A DNA stretch of 64,000 bases, taken from contig OU015538.1 in the NCBI GenBank assembly GCA_907165065.1, forward strand, positions 16,817,165 through 16,881,164. Direction: 5' to 3'. The DNA is from Caprimulgus europaeus. Taxonomy: Eukaryota > Chordata > Aves > Caprimulgiformes > Caprimulgidae. Positions 1-12,881 of the stretch are shown here, piece after piece. Both the position numbers and the translations under genes were made by a program. The notes under the pieces were generated by a model that made no database searches, was not told where the DNA came from, and worked only from the letters and a program-made list of their open reading frames with translations. Within the stretch, counting starts at the first letter, position 1. Each line of letters starts with the position of its first letter.

Positions 1-2612
1 AGATATGATTGGCTTGTGAAGGGCTAACTAAAGATTGAAACTGTGTATCTTTCAAGAGGAAAAGAATAATTACTATTTCCAGGATGTAGGATCCAGTATT
101 TAATGATGAAAAGATAAGGAACAGGAAAGGCTGTACCTAGTGTTCTTACAGTGAGGAATATTGCCCTGGATGACAGTGTCCTCTTTTAAGAGGATGTTCT
201 AACAAATGTAGCCAAAACTGTCAGGCCTTTCATAAGCCAGACTTTCAGTTGGTGTCTGAATGAGAGCACACATTTGTTTGTTTCATTGTGTTCTGAAGGG
301 AACTTCATACTGAGCTCTGACTGCCACAGGGAACATTCCTCCTGCTCAAGAGGAGGAAACCTGGAAAGAGATACTGGAATAGAAACCAGAGGTTCTCCAT
401 AACCTTTTTTGTTGTTAACAGTCTCATGGTGAATGCGAATGATGCTAGACAATCAAAGCCAACTTCAATACATGGACAGTGGAACCGCAGAAGTAAGTGG
501 TGGTGGAATGGAATGGCTTTGGAATTTTATGTTTCAAGGTACAGAAAAAAAAAAAAAAAAAAGCTTTTGTACTTAATTTGTTGTCCACCACTGAGGACTG
601 AGTGTCTTCTCATCCTGTAGTGTCCACAGAGAAATTAGTCAATCAGTGCAACAACAAAAGAGACAATATCAAGTAATAGAAAACAGTTGTTTAATCCAGT
701 GTCAAGCTCTCTAAGATGGGATCAACTCTATCTGACTAGAAACCACCATTGGTAACTCTTCAGGTTACTAACAGTGGTTCTCAGAGATAATGAAGACGAA
801 TGCCATCAATAATCCCAAATTGTCTACGCAAAACCCTCTGGTTGCTGTGGGAAGAATATTGAGCTCCTTTCTTTTTTGACTGTGAGATTCGATTCTAGCA
901 CACTTGAAATTGTAACTAGACAATGAGTAGAGAGGAGAGCTGTCCACAAATCAGATTCTTTCTAGTTTAAATGCTATTTACTTCAAACAAAGTGTCTTGA
1001 AAAACAGCTGAAGTTCAGAAAGTGTCTGCAAGAAGGAAATGGTATTTTTTTTTTTTCCCCTAAGTATTGAAAGATTTCCAGTAGGGGATACAAGGAAAGA
1101 GACATATATTATAATATTTTCTGAAATTCCTGGGTTTAATGTTTCTCAGAAAAGTTGAGGAAGAGACAGTCCTGTCACAGAGCAGATCTTGATATGAGTC
1201 CTTGTTTCCCAATTTTGTGAAAATTGCAAGTGTTTTTACCCTTACAGTTAACTCAGCAGCAGCTGGGCAACCCTGAAACTGAAAGTGAGTTCCCGTGAAG
1301 CCATGGCAGAAGCTTCTAGCAAGTCTTTGAAGTCTTTAAGAGCCAACTTAGATGCTTTGCTTTCACAGACCCCTTCTCACTAGCTGAAGTGGGGAGACAG
1401 AGAAAACCAGTGAAAATATTCTGTACTTTAAGTGAAAACCTGGGTTGAAGGGGAAACAGGAGATGCTCTTTTTTAAACCAAGATAAAACTTAGTGACTTT
1501 GCAGTGCTTTTAACAGTTATATATTGCATTTAATGCCATTCCTGCAACTTCAAAAGAAATCTTAAGAATTTTCAAACTATGTAACAAAACCCAGAATACT
1601 TCTAATGTGGACTACGCATTTGTTTTTATTTGTTGGATGAATATTGTTGTAATAGTTTAATGTTGTAAATAATAGTTAATGCTGTAATTTGTTAGCTGAA
1701 TATTGCAGCTAGTAGTTGCATATTAAACTCATATCCATCCTCCTAGGTATTTAATGTTTCAGTATTTTTTTTAATCATGGGCATTTTAACATCAGTCAAA
1801 AGGTTGAAGAATATTTTTAATTACTTTATCACAGACCCTGGCAGTTCTTACAGTAATAGGTACATGAAAGCATTAGCTAGAAGTTGCCCTTTCACAGTCA
1901 AGTTGTATTCAATAAAGACTTTGTGATCAGTGATAATTTCTGATTTGATAACCAAACACTCATGACATTGTGGTTTGATCAGATTAACAAAGTTCTGACA
2001 TCATAATTTATTTTTTATACTATGATTATTCTATTGCAAGAAACAAGTTACATTTAATGAAATTTAAAATGTAGCTAGAGCACAAGACTTTAACGATGAA
2101 TAAATACTCTCTACATTTTTTTATCAAATAACTTTGCATGTGGTGATGATATTTTTTTGCATTTACCAAAATAATTGTCTTCAAATGATAGGGAAAGGTT
2201 TTTTATTACTTAAGCTACAGAGGTTTAGTTTTGTATTGCCAAATCAAAATGAGAAACAGTTAAGTGGTAAGCAGCATTTAAAAATTGCTGGCTTTTTCTA
2301 CTCATGTTTACATTTAATGTTCAGTCTGAATTTTCTGATGCATTGTGGTAATAAAAAATGCACTCCATTTCCTCTAATAGCGGTAGCCTTTGACCCTCTT
2401 GGCATCAAGAGATAATAGCAAGCAAAGTAGGTAAACAACAAGCTTGCTGCATTGTTAGGCTTGAAATTGGTATCTAGTGGTGAAGGAAAAAGTATTTCAA
2501 AGGAAGATTGTCCCTGCTTTAAGATTTTGTGTTATTCAGTATCTTGCAGGAGCTGAATACCTCAGTTTGTATTCTGTTTGAAAAAGTTTACTCTTTCCTC
2601 TTCCTCTTACAG
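1..2612. other. Unique non-coding DNA
   Basis: No gene or recognisable repeat is seen here. Short open frames (up to 93 codons, at 2134-2415) have no recognisable protein and an AT-driven composition. The stretch contains an 18-base A run at 545-562 and a 12-base T run at 1045-1056. Neither is attached to a body that I can recognise as a SINE or processed pseudogene. Confidence 0.6.
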
Positions 2613-2837
2613 CAGGATGAAGCAAGCCAAGGAATCCTTGTGCTGGAATTATAACATCACCAAGATAAAATACAAATTGAAAGGCAATGGCTGCACAGCA
2701 TGAAGTGATAGATGGTGTGGAGATTGCTGAGGCAAGGCTGGAGCAGTGCTCTGTCCAGAAGGACTATCTGTTTTCTGCTGCTTTTCAGAGCTAATTAAAT
2801 GGTATTTAACGCCTTTTTCCCAAGCTGGTATCACTGG
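2613..2837 (+). other. Candidate exon bounded by splice-like signals
   Basis: A long pyrimidine tract ends in TTACAG at 2607-2612, and 225 bases later there is a donor-like GTGAGC at 2838-2843. Between them the base composition is less AT-rich than the flanks. All three forward frames contain stops. The longest frame from an ATG near the start is only about 28 codons, so a normal internal coding exon is excluded. If it is real it would be a non-coding or terminal exon. This is motif reading only, and such pairs arise by chance in vertebrate DNA. Confidence 0.15.
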
Positions 2838-5427
2838 GTGAGCATCGTGTTACTTAGTAACTATCTCACTCTCTAGTTCTGACCTGGACTACACCATCGC
2901 ATCCCCGAAACCTCAGCTTTGCGGTCAGTTTATGGAGGGTTGGTGACCAGAGCTTGTGCCTGTGGGGGTACAGTAACTGAGACAGCATCCTGCATGGCAG
3001 TGCAGTGTTGGCTGTGGTAGTATAGCTTCATTTGAAGCTGGGTCACAGCTGCATGGTGGTGTTGGTCTTCTGGGTGTGTGTAAGTCAGTGATTTCTCTCT
3101 CTCTCCCTCTCTCTTTTTGTGTGTGTGTGCTTCAACGGTAGGACTGTTTCCTCAAAAATCTGCATTTTATGGCTTGCCGCTGAGGAATGTAGGAACATAA
3201 ATGATTACCTCTTGTTCTTTAGGTTTTTTGTAAATTTTAGAAGTGCTGAACAAAATCCTGTTTTCATACATCCATATAACCACAAGAAATTGATCTGTTC
3301 TGTTAAGAATATGTGCATTACCTATGAAGTTAATGCATTCTTAGTGTTCTGCCTTTCTGTTAAGAGAGCAATGTCTCTTATCATTCCCCACTCAGAAGAG
3401 AAACTGATATACAAGAAATTCTGAGATACAGGCACATTAGGGTTTCTTTGGTTTGCTTGCCCTGTTGTTTTGTTTCATTTTTTCCTTCCCAGTGTGTTTT
3501 TACATCTCTCCTGTTTTGGGAGGATGGCGAAAGGATTAAGACAGTATATCTAAATGGCAGTTAATTAAAGCTTTTTGTGGTAACATTTGTGGTAACAAAA
3601 CAGAAACCAAAACCTAAGAGGTGCCTCAGGGGGTAGGAGTCTTCCACCTATTTAACAAAATTACACCTTTATGTTGCAAAAATTTGATAGATTTTCTACA
3701 AGAATTCACAGTACCATACAACCATATAAGAGAGTAACATAAATACTGTTGTAGTTGCTGGTTTTGTTTAAAGCACATGATTACATGGAGAGACTATCTT
3801 TGTCAAAATTGAAATGCAAAGAAATATTGTCATGTTTAAAATCTCAGAAGGTACCTTATTCCTAGTGATAACAATGTGGTGCTTTAAGGAATTCTGGTTG
3901 CTTGTACTGCTGCACTCAGCTTTTGCATTCAGGTGGTTTGTTAGGAGGTTTCAGTGCTTGGTTTTCTTTTGCAGCAATCATTTTGCAGTATTCACAGGTG
4001 ATGAAAATAAGTTATTTGTGTAAAATGAAAACTGTTGATGTTATAAAGTCTGTTTTGTTTGGATCATATTTTCTCTAAAGCGTTGTAAATTATTGAAGAG
4101 CAGATTGCTTGCTCTGTCAACTGAAGCTTCCATTGAAAAGAGAATCTGATCATATCTGAAATGTGGATTTAAAAAGTATGTAGTAAATAAGGACTGGAAT
4201 TTAATATTGAACAGAGCTGAGGATTCATGGAAGGAAAATCCATCAGTGGTTTCTAAGAAAACAGTCTCTCTGCTTCGTGAAGCTTTTGAGATCTCATGGA
4301 TCACTGAATGCTGGCAGTATGCTCCTGCACTTTTCCTGGTAACTGCTTTTACTCTCTTTCAGGGTACTGGGTTACAACAGCTTTTACTAGATAAAGCTGT
4401 CCTTGTTTGTACTCTGCATGCTTTGAACAAAAGAGGCTACATTTGGAGGAAAAAATATTGTGTAAATATTGTATCATAATCTGCAGAGCTGCATGTATAC
4501 ACATGGATGAAGTCCTTCACTTAATGCAACAGCAGCAACCTCGGGAAGTTTCACATCTCTTCTGCTTGGCAGGACCTGCTGGCACATGTACCAAAATTAC
4601 TGTCTTTTAATACTATTTTAACAGGGTGATGCTCTAACAGATTATAGCTGATTACCAACACAGCAGTGTTTCTGTGGCCTCCTAGAAGGGACAGAGTAAT
4701 GACATAAAGTGAACAGCCAGCATTTCAGCTGGCTTATTTCTGCTCTTCCCAGAAGAACAGGTTTGAAATATGCAACAAGTCAGTATTTCCTGTTTAGACT
4801 GGAATAATTAATTTTGTACTTTTTTCTCCATTTTAATGGTTCACATTTTCTCTTACAACTTCAGAGGCTCTGGCCTGGCAAATCTTTCAGGAACTTTTGT
4901 TTTTAGAGTTGCCAAGTCTGGAAACTACTCATGACTCTGGGAAATGTTGTCTGTGTATTTATAATCCTCAAACTATAGGGAATTTACTGTCCTTCAGCAA
5001 GCTTTTCAGTAAGCCTTCGATGTAATTTTGGAATACGACACTGTTTGCTTAGGGAATCTCTCACATTTGGCAGGAGCAGCGCAGCTTGTGCTTTGAACAC
5101 TAAAACAGCCTTCGTGGCTTTGGACGGTCTTTCTTCACTGTTGATGTTCTTTGTGAAAAGGTATCCAAAGTAAAGATACATTTTTTCTTTCTTCCTTCCT
5201 TTACATTAGATATGGTGTGTTTCAGTTTCAGAATAAAATTACACTAGTGGTCATACTGTAATGCTATGCTACATTAGTAGGATACCTCTCAGGATGTGTA
5301 TGTTCATTTTAAGCAGCAGAAATATTACCTTAAATTCCCAGGGAAGCTCATATCAGGGATTCATAGAGGCAAAACAAAAGATTGTCATGAACCTTACCAA
5401 GCAGTGATCACCATTGTAGGTGTACGA
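2838..5427. other. Non-coding DNA with one microsatellite
   Basis: No supported gene. About 2880-3060 is somewhat GC-richer, with three CpGs close together near 2900-2925, but it matches no repeat I recognise. Near 3575-3600 an 11-base GTGGTAACA-containing unit is directly duplicated. The remainder is ordinary AT-rich sequence. Confidence 0.6.
3092..3130. repeat. (TC)n/(TG)n compound microsatellite
   Basis: Alternating TC units with one CCC interruption run to about 3114. A short T run follows, then (GT)n to 3129. It is a simple tandem repeat, likely length-polymorphic. Confidence 0.85.
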
Positions 5428-5567
5428 TTTTGGGGTTGGTTTTTTTGTTTGTTTTATTTTGATTGGTTTTTTTATTTGTTTTGGCTTGGGTGGGCTTTTG
5501 TTTGTTTTGGTTGTTTTCTTTTGGTTGTTTTTTTGGTTGGTTGGTTTCTGGTTTGTTTGTTTTTTTA
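5428..5567. repeat. G/T-only low-complexity block
   Basis: About 140 bases in which nearly every + strand base is T or G, in units such as GTTT, GGTT and TTTTG, with only a handful of A or C. It yields a spurious open frame of 106 codons rich in F, W, L, V and G. It may be a decayed (GTTT)n array, or the complement of an (AAAC)n-type tail. No attached transposon body is seen. Confidence 0.8.
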
Positions 5568-8147
5568 CTTAAGTGCCTTGCCAAACTGTAGAAGCTTTCA
5601 AATTTGTTCCTGTTAGGGAAGATGTCTATGATGGAGTTTGGCTGTCTCCTTCTTGCAGTTCTTTTTATTTTAATTCAATATGTATTCTTTACTTTGCTCC
5701 TAGAATCAAGGGCATCTCTGGCTACATGCATTCTGGTTTTGCCTTCCTTCCCTTCCTCCTTTTCCCCTTTGTATCTTATTTCTCTTCCACTCTGTGCAGA
5801 CACAAGCCTGTGGTCTAATGAATTTGATGGCAATTTGTCAGTGATTAATACTGCTGTGGGTTGAAACTAGACAACTGGATATAAAGTAGTGTCAAACTTT
5901 GGTTTAATTTGGTACCGTGTTTCTATTTCAACTATTTATCTGCGCATTCAAATCCTATCAATAAGACTTATGCTTAATGCTAAGAGGTTTTCTGTAACAG
6001 TGCTATAGGCAATAAAATAAAATCTCCTCTGTGTAAGCTGGAGAGTATAGACATTTCAAAAAGCTAGGGAAAATATTTGACATTGAACACTGTGGTAAAC
6101 TCAGCTCTTTGGTATTGACTGAAGTGGACGTAAGATAGATGGGGGAATTTGACTCTGCCACTGTAAGATCCACTACAAACTTAGTGTGCCAAGAGATGGC
6201 AATGTTTAGAATTCTTGGGTTTTTGTTTGAAAAGGAGCTGGTAGATGAGAATGGAGATACTCATTATCAAGCTGTGATGAAAACTTCCCTTTTCAAGGAA
6301 AACTTTTCCTTTCCTTGCCTTTGTTGTGACTTGTTGTATGGTGACTTCATGAAGTAAGTGCATGTTTATGAAAGGCAAACCATTCTACATTTACAAGCAA
6401 TTCTCCTTCCAGTACCAGATTCATTATATATCAAATTGTTATCTGTTGCAGGAAGGAGATACAGCAGGAAGAGAACATTTCTATGCAGATCACTGCCTAA
6501 CTGATCTGCTTGATCCTGCAAACTGACTTGTGAAATTAATTTGAGTGAATACCTTGCAATAGTTTATTGTTTTCTTATATATATTTATTTATCTCTATAT
6601 ATAGGTTTTAAGTACACTTATATATTGCCTCTTGATTTTAAGTGGTAAGTAAATGCATTGAATTCATTAGAGGTGCTGCTGATTAATATTTATCAAGTGC
6701 CAAAACATTTTTAGGGCAGAAGTATTTGCTTTTAAAACATATAAGCTACTAGTCATAATTGTTTCCAAACTGCAGAACTTCTATCACCTATTTCTGTTCA
6801 ACTGATTATTTGAGTTGAATACTATTTGTATAAAATAACTTGAGAAATTCTATTTAACAATTATACATTGATTAGTAAAATCTATGTTCTTGTAAATAAT
6901 TATTTAACTACACTTTGAGTGTAATTAACAGCTATATTCTTCTGCCTTTTATGCTACAGTAATTAATACATTACTAATTTGTTGGCACAGATAGAAGAAA
7001 CTAATTACTTTAAGTTTTTATGCCTGTAAAAAGATAAAATTAATTAGGGTTGCAATTAGAATAATTTTTACAGGATTTTGGGTAACTAATATTCTGGTTT
7101 ATTTTCCTTGTTTAAAAAAGTTGTAAAAGGATAATCATTTTCTAAGCAGTTGCATACAACAAAATTACATAACTTAATGCAAGTATGTTATAAATGAAAA
7201 TCTTATTTTTGTTTTATTCCAAAAATCTTGTGTTTGGCAAGTTTCAATATACAGTGTTTGGCCAGCGTAGCTTTTACTGTCACATTTATAAGCGGGACTG
7301 CTCACTGTTAAAATTATTATCAGATATAATCTGCCATGGTGAATTGTGCACCTGTAGATAAAAGGGCATAACAGAATTTCAGATCCAGCCTAGTTTATCT
7401 TATAACTATTTATATCTTTCAGTTCTTTTGTGTTTGGCTATGCTACTAATGCGTGCATAGGTGCAAAGTACTTTCTGGCAATAACTGTAAGGTTGGATGA
7501 TGTAATATTCATCTGTGAATCGTGATGCCAATGTTTGTGTGGGCATAAGAGTAAAATCCTAAAAGATTTTTATATAAACTTCCCCTAGTGTGTGACCTGA
7601 GACACCCCTGCTTGGGATGCCTGACTTGGACCATAGAGCAAGTCAGGATACTTAATTGTGCCGTTAGCGATGGTGAGAAGAGGCAGTGTGGAGAATTTTG
7701 GGGTGACTGAAGATTAGGAATTGGGTTTTAATGATACTGAGCTTGACTTGATATCGAGAGTGTGATGAAAGACCTCACGAGGAGAAGGCACTCTTTGAGG
7801 AATTTATTCTCCAGAACTTTCTGCAGCATCTCCTGTTGGACAACTTGAAGCTTCTACATGGTGAGAGTGGAAATTATGTAATGTTTGTTAGACATACTAG
7901 GGAAAATGCCCCTAAAAATCAGGATCTTTTTGTTGTGATCTAAGAGATGAAAAAAATGTCCAGTGCATCTGTTTGTACAGATGCTACGCTATGCACAAAA
8001 TACTACCAGAAATTCATATAAACTTGGTACAGTCTTACTGCTCTTTCACTCCTTTAATGTTTCTGAGCTCAAAGGAACATTGAAAATTAGTTCTGCGATG
8101 AACTAATGATACAGCATTGTAAGAGAGAGAGGGCTCTGCTAGAGTTC
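5568..8147. other. Non-coding DNA, part strongly AT-rich
   Basis: No gene is supported. A TA-rich tract lies at about 6577-6605. The section 6840-7350 is listed separately as a candidate regulatory block. At about 7830-7862 there is exon-like sequence ending in a donor-like GTGAGA, but no convincing partner acceptor or protein frame was found. Confidence 0.55.
6840..7350. promoter_or_regulatory. Candidate conserved enhancer-like block, homeodomain-motif rich
   Basis: Free of recognisable repeats. TAATTA or ATTAAT-type homeodomain cores recur near 6921, 6962, 7000, 7038 and 7057. A less AT-rich end at 7255-7350 carries GATA (near 7322, AGATATAATC) and CACCTG (E-box-like, near 7349) motifs. 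Such texture is typical of vertebrate developmental non-coding elements, but conservation itself cannot be seen from one genome. Confidence 0.25.
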
Positions 8148-8205
8148 AAAGAATCAAACAATACTTGACGTTGGAAAGGACGTAACCTGGATGGAGCCCA
8201 GTGCC
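8148..8205 (-). mobile_element. Probable old CR1 3'-end remnant
   Basis: The + strand order AAGAATCA..., GACGTTGGAAAGGACGTAA, then a run ending in GTGCCCAC follows the layout of the reverse complement of a CR1 3' end (terminal octamer, then GGTTGGAAGGGACCTT, then the variable section). It is heavily diverged and short, so the call is tentative. Confidence 0.4.
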
Positions 8206-9158
8206 CACTAGTTTAAAGTAATGAGCACTTTTATGATCTGTAGGCTGTTGGAGGTTTTTTTTAGATCCACTCCGTCAAGCAGAGAAATATAAGCAAGGGA
8301 ATACAGTTCTGTCTCCACATAATGCTGACATTTTATTCTTTAATTATAGTCGAGCAGAAGGGGTCAATGGGTTCTCACTATGACTGTTGGCCGATCTATA
8401 ACAGTGAGACAGTCAGCCTGTAAAGTTTGCTATTTTTAACCTTTAAATAGGCAGCTGTAGGTGAAATGATACCATTTTCCCATTTCTCTCTCTGTTTTAA
8501 ATCCTAACATTATCAAGCAGCGTGCATTTCCAAAGATATGGAGCTGTAGTACTAATGTAGTGGTTCGATGCATTAAATTCTTCCTCGGAAACTTGGATGT
8601 ATGTTCAATTTTTCAGGTAATATCAGTTTGTTAATCCTCATCATTTGTCCACACACATGAATAAATAAAAAATAAATGCCTCCACAGTTTTCAGCACAAT
8701 TTATATGATTAGATCTTCTATTAAGTTTAGAACTTTGAAAAGGCAAAGAAGCGTGGTTTAAGACCAAGGTGCGTTAACGTGTGTGATCCATTTCTACCTT
8801 ACTTACCTATTGCTTCTTTGTATTTAATTTCAGGCTTCTCTTTTTTTTCAGAGTCCTACTCTCTCATTTTTGCCTTATAATCCATTCTTGGATAGCTTAT
8901 TTGCAAAAGTTACTTTTCCTCTCAATTTCTTTTCAACTCAACTAGGAAGACATACACTTAAATCATAGTGGAGATTGTGGTAACTTCCCACCTGCTCTCA
9001 CCATGTCTGACACTCTAGAGGAAAAGTTTTGGTAGCACAGATCTTCCTAGTGCCTGAGAAAGGTTTTGCTCATTTCAGTGTGCTGGTTTTGATGTTTTTA
9101 ATTGAAGCATCTTTAAGATATTAATTGGAGAATGTTCAGCAAAGTTATCAAAGTACTT
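8206..9158. other. Unique non-coding DNA
   Basis: AT-rich sequence with no gene, repeat or RNA that I recognise. Confidence 0.6.
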
Positions 9159-9432
9159 CATAGAATCATAGAATCATGATTTGGGTTGGAAGGGACCTTA
9201 AAGATCATCCAGTTCCAACCCCCCTGCTGTGACCAGGAACACCTTCCACTAGATCAGGTTGCTCAAAGCCTCATCCAGCCTAGCCCTAAACACTTCCAGG
9301 GAGGGGGGATCCACAACTTCCTTGGGCAACCTGTTCCAGTGTCTGACCACCCTCACAGTGAAGAATTTCTTCCTAATATCTAATCTAAACCTACCCTCTT
9401 TCAGCCTAAAGCCATTTCTCCTTGTTCTGTCA
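9159..9432 (-). mobile_element. CR1 LINE, 5'-truncated 3' end
   Basis: CR1 is a non-LTR retrotransposon of birds, reptiles and other vertebrates; its copies are usually truncated at the 5' end. Read on the minus strand, the copy begins in the C-terminal part of ORF2. An uninterrupted frame contains [20 protein letters not shown] and [20 protein letters not shown], followed by a stop. The short 3' UTR has the GGTCCCTTCCAACC-type box and ends in two ATTCTATG octamers at 9159-9175. The preserved frame and clear terminal octamers suggest a relatively low-divergence copy. The forward open frames here (9186-9383 and 9259-9534) are antisense shadows. The 5' truncation point is near 9432, where similarity to the CR1 sequence I know stops. 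Confidence 0.93.
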
Positions 9433-12400
9433 AGGGGATACCTGATACTTCAGATACCAAAGCAGTTTGAAGTGCTTAAATATTTTAAAGTGTGGTATGG
9501 GGACAAGGTAGGTGAGAGGTGTTCTTTCTCTTAGACCACCAAAGCCAGCTGCCCTTTGGCTACTTTCCATCACAGAGATACTGGAATACATCATGGAGGA
9601 GATTCCTGCTTCTGGTATGCCTGACTGTTCAGGTGCTGCATAGGATGGCTGGACTTGCTCAGTGTTGAGGCCTGCTGTGTCTTAGAAGCTTTTATATAAC
9701 ATTACTGATGTTTATTTCAGCATTCAAAAAATGTTTTCTTTTCATGTGACTGAATGTCACTGCTGGCATGGGTGTCATTAGGTAATGTCACCAGGAGTCT
9801 GATGCAGAGTTCAAGTCTTTTTGGTCAGTAAGAACAGGAGGTGTGCTGTAGGTAATTATACACTGATTAACAGCAGTGCTCTGTGCATGTTTAAAACCTC
9901 TTGTCTGGATCTCCAGCGTGTATGGTGTGTGTCATGGGTGGGATCTTATCCTGCTTTTATTTTAACAGGCTCCTAATGTAGATGTAAGGTAGAAATCTGT
10001 CAATCTGTGTTATAAATGCTAATCAATAAAACATTCCTGAGAGTTTTCTTCTTGACATAGGGATTACAGTGCTTTACTAACTGAGCCAACAGAAATACTA
10101 ATGAGTTTGTTACCTTTGAGAGGAATGGGATTGTTTGATTATGTGTCTAGAAGTCACTGTTACTGTGAATGGTTTTATGGAGGCTAATGAGTAACCTTTT
10201 GCTAACATAAGGCAAGTTTATTTTGTGTGAAAGTCTGGCAGGAGGGTTGTTGTGGGGGTTTCTTTGTTGGTGGTGTTTCTTGAGGTTTATTTGTTTTGGT
10301 TTTTGTTACTTGCTCTAGTCTTTACTGAACAGACATGAATGGACTTGAACAAAAAACCCTGCACATTAAGAAGAGTTTTCCTGTCTTACTCCATATTTAG
10401 CTGTTAGTAATGGGAAAAATCCTTTTTAATTTACTAATATTCTTCGTATATCTACAAGTATACCTAATTATTATTATTTCTAATTATTTCCAAGTGTCCA
10501 TAGATAATTTTGTAAATATATTATTGTATAATTTAAAACTTCACTGTCCTCAAAGCATATGGGAAGAACTAGTTATGTTGAACTGGATTCCACTATGATC
10601 TGTATTATACAGGATTGAAAAACAAAGGCAACAGCAAAGGTGGTAGAACCTTTTGTTGTTCATGAAGTATGTCAGTTTAGAAGAGTATTATACTTTCTTC
10701 TTACCTTGAATAACTGCTCATATCTGGCCACTGTTCATCACTTGATTTTTGTGATTGCAATGAAAGAAATGCCATGTAGTGCTACTATCTGAAAATATTT
10801 TGGTATTGTACTTCGGTACTTTTCCATTTGACCCCATTGTTTACAGCAAATCTGTTAATTTCACCTTTTCTGGCATAATTTTAATGGATATCTGAAGAGA
10901 ACAGAATATGTGCCCATTCCTAAATTCTGTTCCTTTTACAAATATGGGCTGTTTACATGGAGAAATCAAAGCCCACTTCTGAACATGCAGTGCCTTTTGC
11001 TTATAATGCTTTACATATAGAGCTGTGTGTGTCAGTTTTGGCTGTTAAATGTGTCCTATATCAACTTAGAGTTTCTTTAGTGAAATGCCAAGAAGAAGCT
11101 GAAGTATTTGCATTGAACTACTTCCAGGAAGTACACTTTGTTCCTTGATAGGCATTTTTAATGGGATGGCCAGATAAATTTATATTGCTACACTTTATAA
11201 TGAAATTTTAAGTCTTCATTATCTAAAGAGAACTGTGATTCATACTGACAATTCATGGAGAATTATAAAGAAGAGGAAAGGAATGAGCTCTTAGGTCTCT
11301 GATGGCTCTTCAGTGCTCTACTTATTACATAGAAAATACACTTCTGTACTTTCTTTTGGCATCAAATTCTGCAGGTAGACAGAGGTCTATTTGTTTGGAA
11401 AGGAGATTTTTGTATCTCTAAATGTTTTTTGGTTTAATATGTTTTATCTTTGTTTAATATTTGTCTTCCACCAGTAGCAAATAATACAAAAGTATTTGGA
11501 AATTAAACAAAATTGCATTATGATTCTCCCACCTTTTGGTGGGGATTCATTTATGTGTGAATAGGCAGAATTAAAATCAGTAGTCAGATCACTCCTTTTC
11601 ACCATCTTGCCCACACTCACAACCTCTGATAGTAAACTTAACATCCTTTGCCATGTATTTAGATGCTGTCAAGGATCTCAAAGGGTTTAGGACTGGTATT
11701 GCTACCTTGCCATGCCCATTAAATGTGTCATTTCATATAGCAGAGAATTAATGCTTGCTATTGTCTCTGTATACTAACATAAAACATGGCAAAATGCCAT
11801 CAGGAATTTAGTATTGTTAGGAACTTATGCATAAGCTGAACATTTATATAATCTGTTGAAATCTATGTTCTCTGCAGTTGCATGAATGGTAAGAATTTTG
11901 TGTTAACATGGGTTTAACATGGTTTTTATAGTGTTTCATTGTGATAAGAGTCACTTACCACTGGATGGCACTATTTAATAAATTATATTAGAGGAAGTTG
12001 ATTGCTACGATATGCAAACTTTAGATTTAGAGGACATTATAAAAGTGACATTTAGAATTGTTAAATATATTCTGTCTCTCTTCTATTTTTAATGGAGAGC
12101 ACAAAACACATTGGTCCAATGAGCACATTAAATGACCAGTGAGGCCATCCTAGCAGCATGTGTTTTATATGAAACTAGGTAACTGTAATATCAGAGGTCT
12201 GCCAACTAGAGCATTTTTTTTTTGAAGTTCTGATTCTGACCTTGTTAAAAGCATAGGTTTTTAAAAGCATATATGTTCCTTTTTCTTCCATCAGGAAAAA
12301 CTGATTTTAGTACAGGCTTGATGATGATCGGTTTCATTTGCTAGAAAGTTAGAATGCTGGAATGCTTTTTTCTAGTTTTTGAAGGATGATTGAGGAGGAA

Positions 12401-12881
12401 CTTACACCTTAATAAATAAGCAAGCCTGAACTTTGTGTCTATAAAGAAAATTAATGTTTTAAAGAATTCATTGAAGGACATGACAAGCTTCATTGACAGG
12501 CAGTCAAGAAATAAAAATTCAGTAAGGGAATTAAGGAAAGGTAACTATCCCAGAATGATAAAGTGGCAGGAATGTGCAGAAATCTGGAGAGCATGATGAT
12601 AATACAGGCTCTGCTTTCTTTTCCTGCCCAGTTGGTATGATGATTGCATAGTTTCTGCTGGCAGATGTTAAGCATCTATATAGAAACAGTCATTTCTGCT
12701 TTCAGAGAGTGGTGCTCGAGTTAAAAATAATCAGGATATAGCCTTGTGTTTTGTTATTAACATTTAACACTTTCACTATGCTGAGTATCAGGTGATCACA
12801 CTATAAGGTGTCTATAACAGCATCTTTCCCTGGAGCTGTGAATTTTGTGGAGAATCTGTGCAGAATTATCGTATTATGAAG
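9433..12881. other. Non-coding DNA
   Basis: No gene supported. Small open frames at 10410-10598 and 10957-11148 show no recognisable domain. A T run lies at about 12213-12221. A weak CTCF-like motif at 11958-11971 is listed separately. Confidence 0.6.
11958..11971 (+). promoter_or_regulatory. Weak CTCF-like motif
   Basis: CCACTGGATGGCAC matches the CTCF core CCASYAGRKGGCRS at every position except the sixth, where G replaces A. Because that position is normally well conserved, binding is uncertain. This is sequence match only. Confidence 0.2.

Noticed and set aside
545-562. 18-base A run as a possible processed-pseudogene or SINE tail
   Set aside because: No gene-like or SINE-like body lies upstream and no flanking direct repeats are visible.
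5296-5616. 106-codon forward frame rich in W, F, G and L that looks like a membrane protein
   Set aside because: The apparent hydrophobic segments come from translating the G/T-only low-complexity block.
9186-9534. Two forward open frames over the 9.2-kb CR1
   Set aside because: They are antisense to the CR1 ORF2 tail, which is the real source of the open frame.
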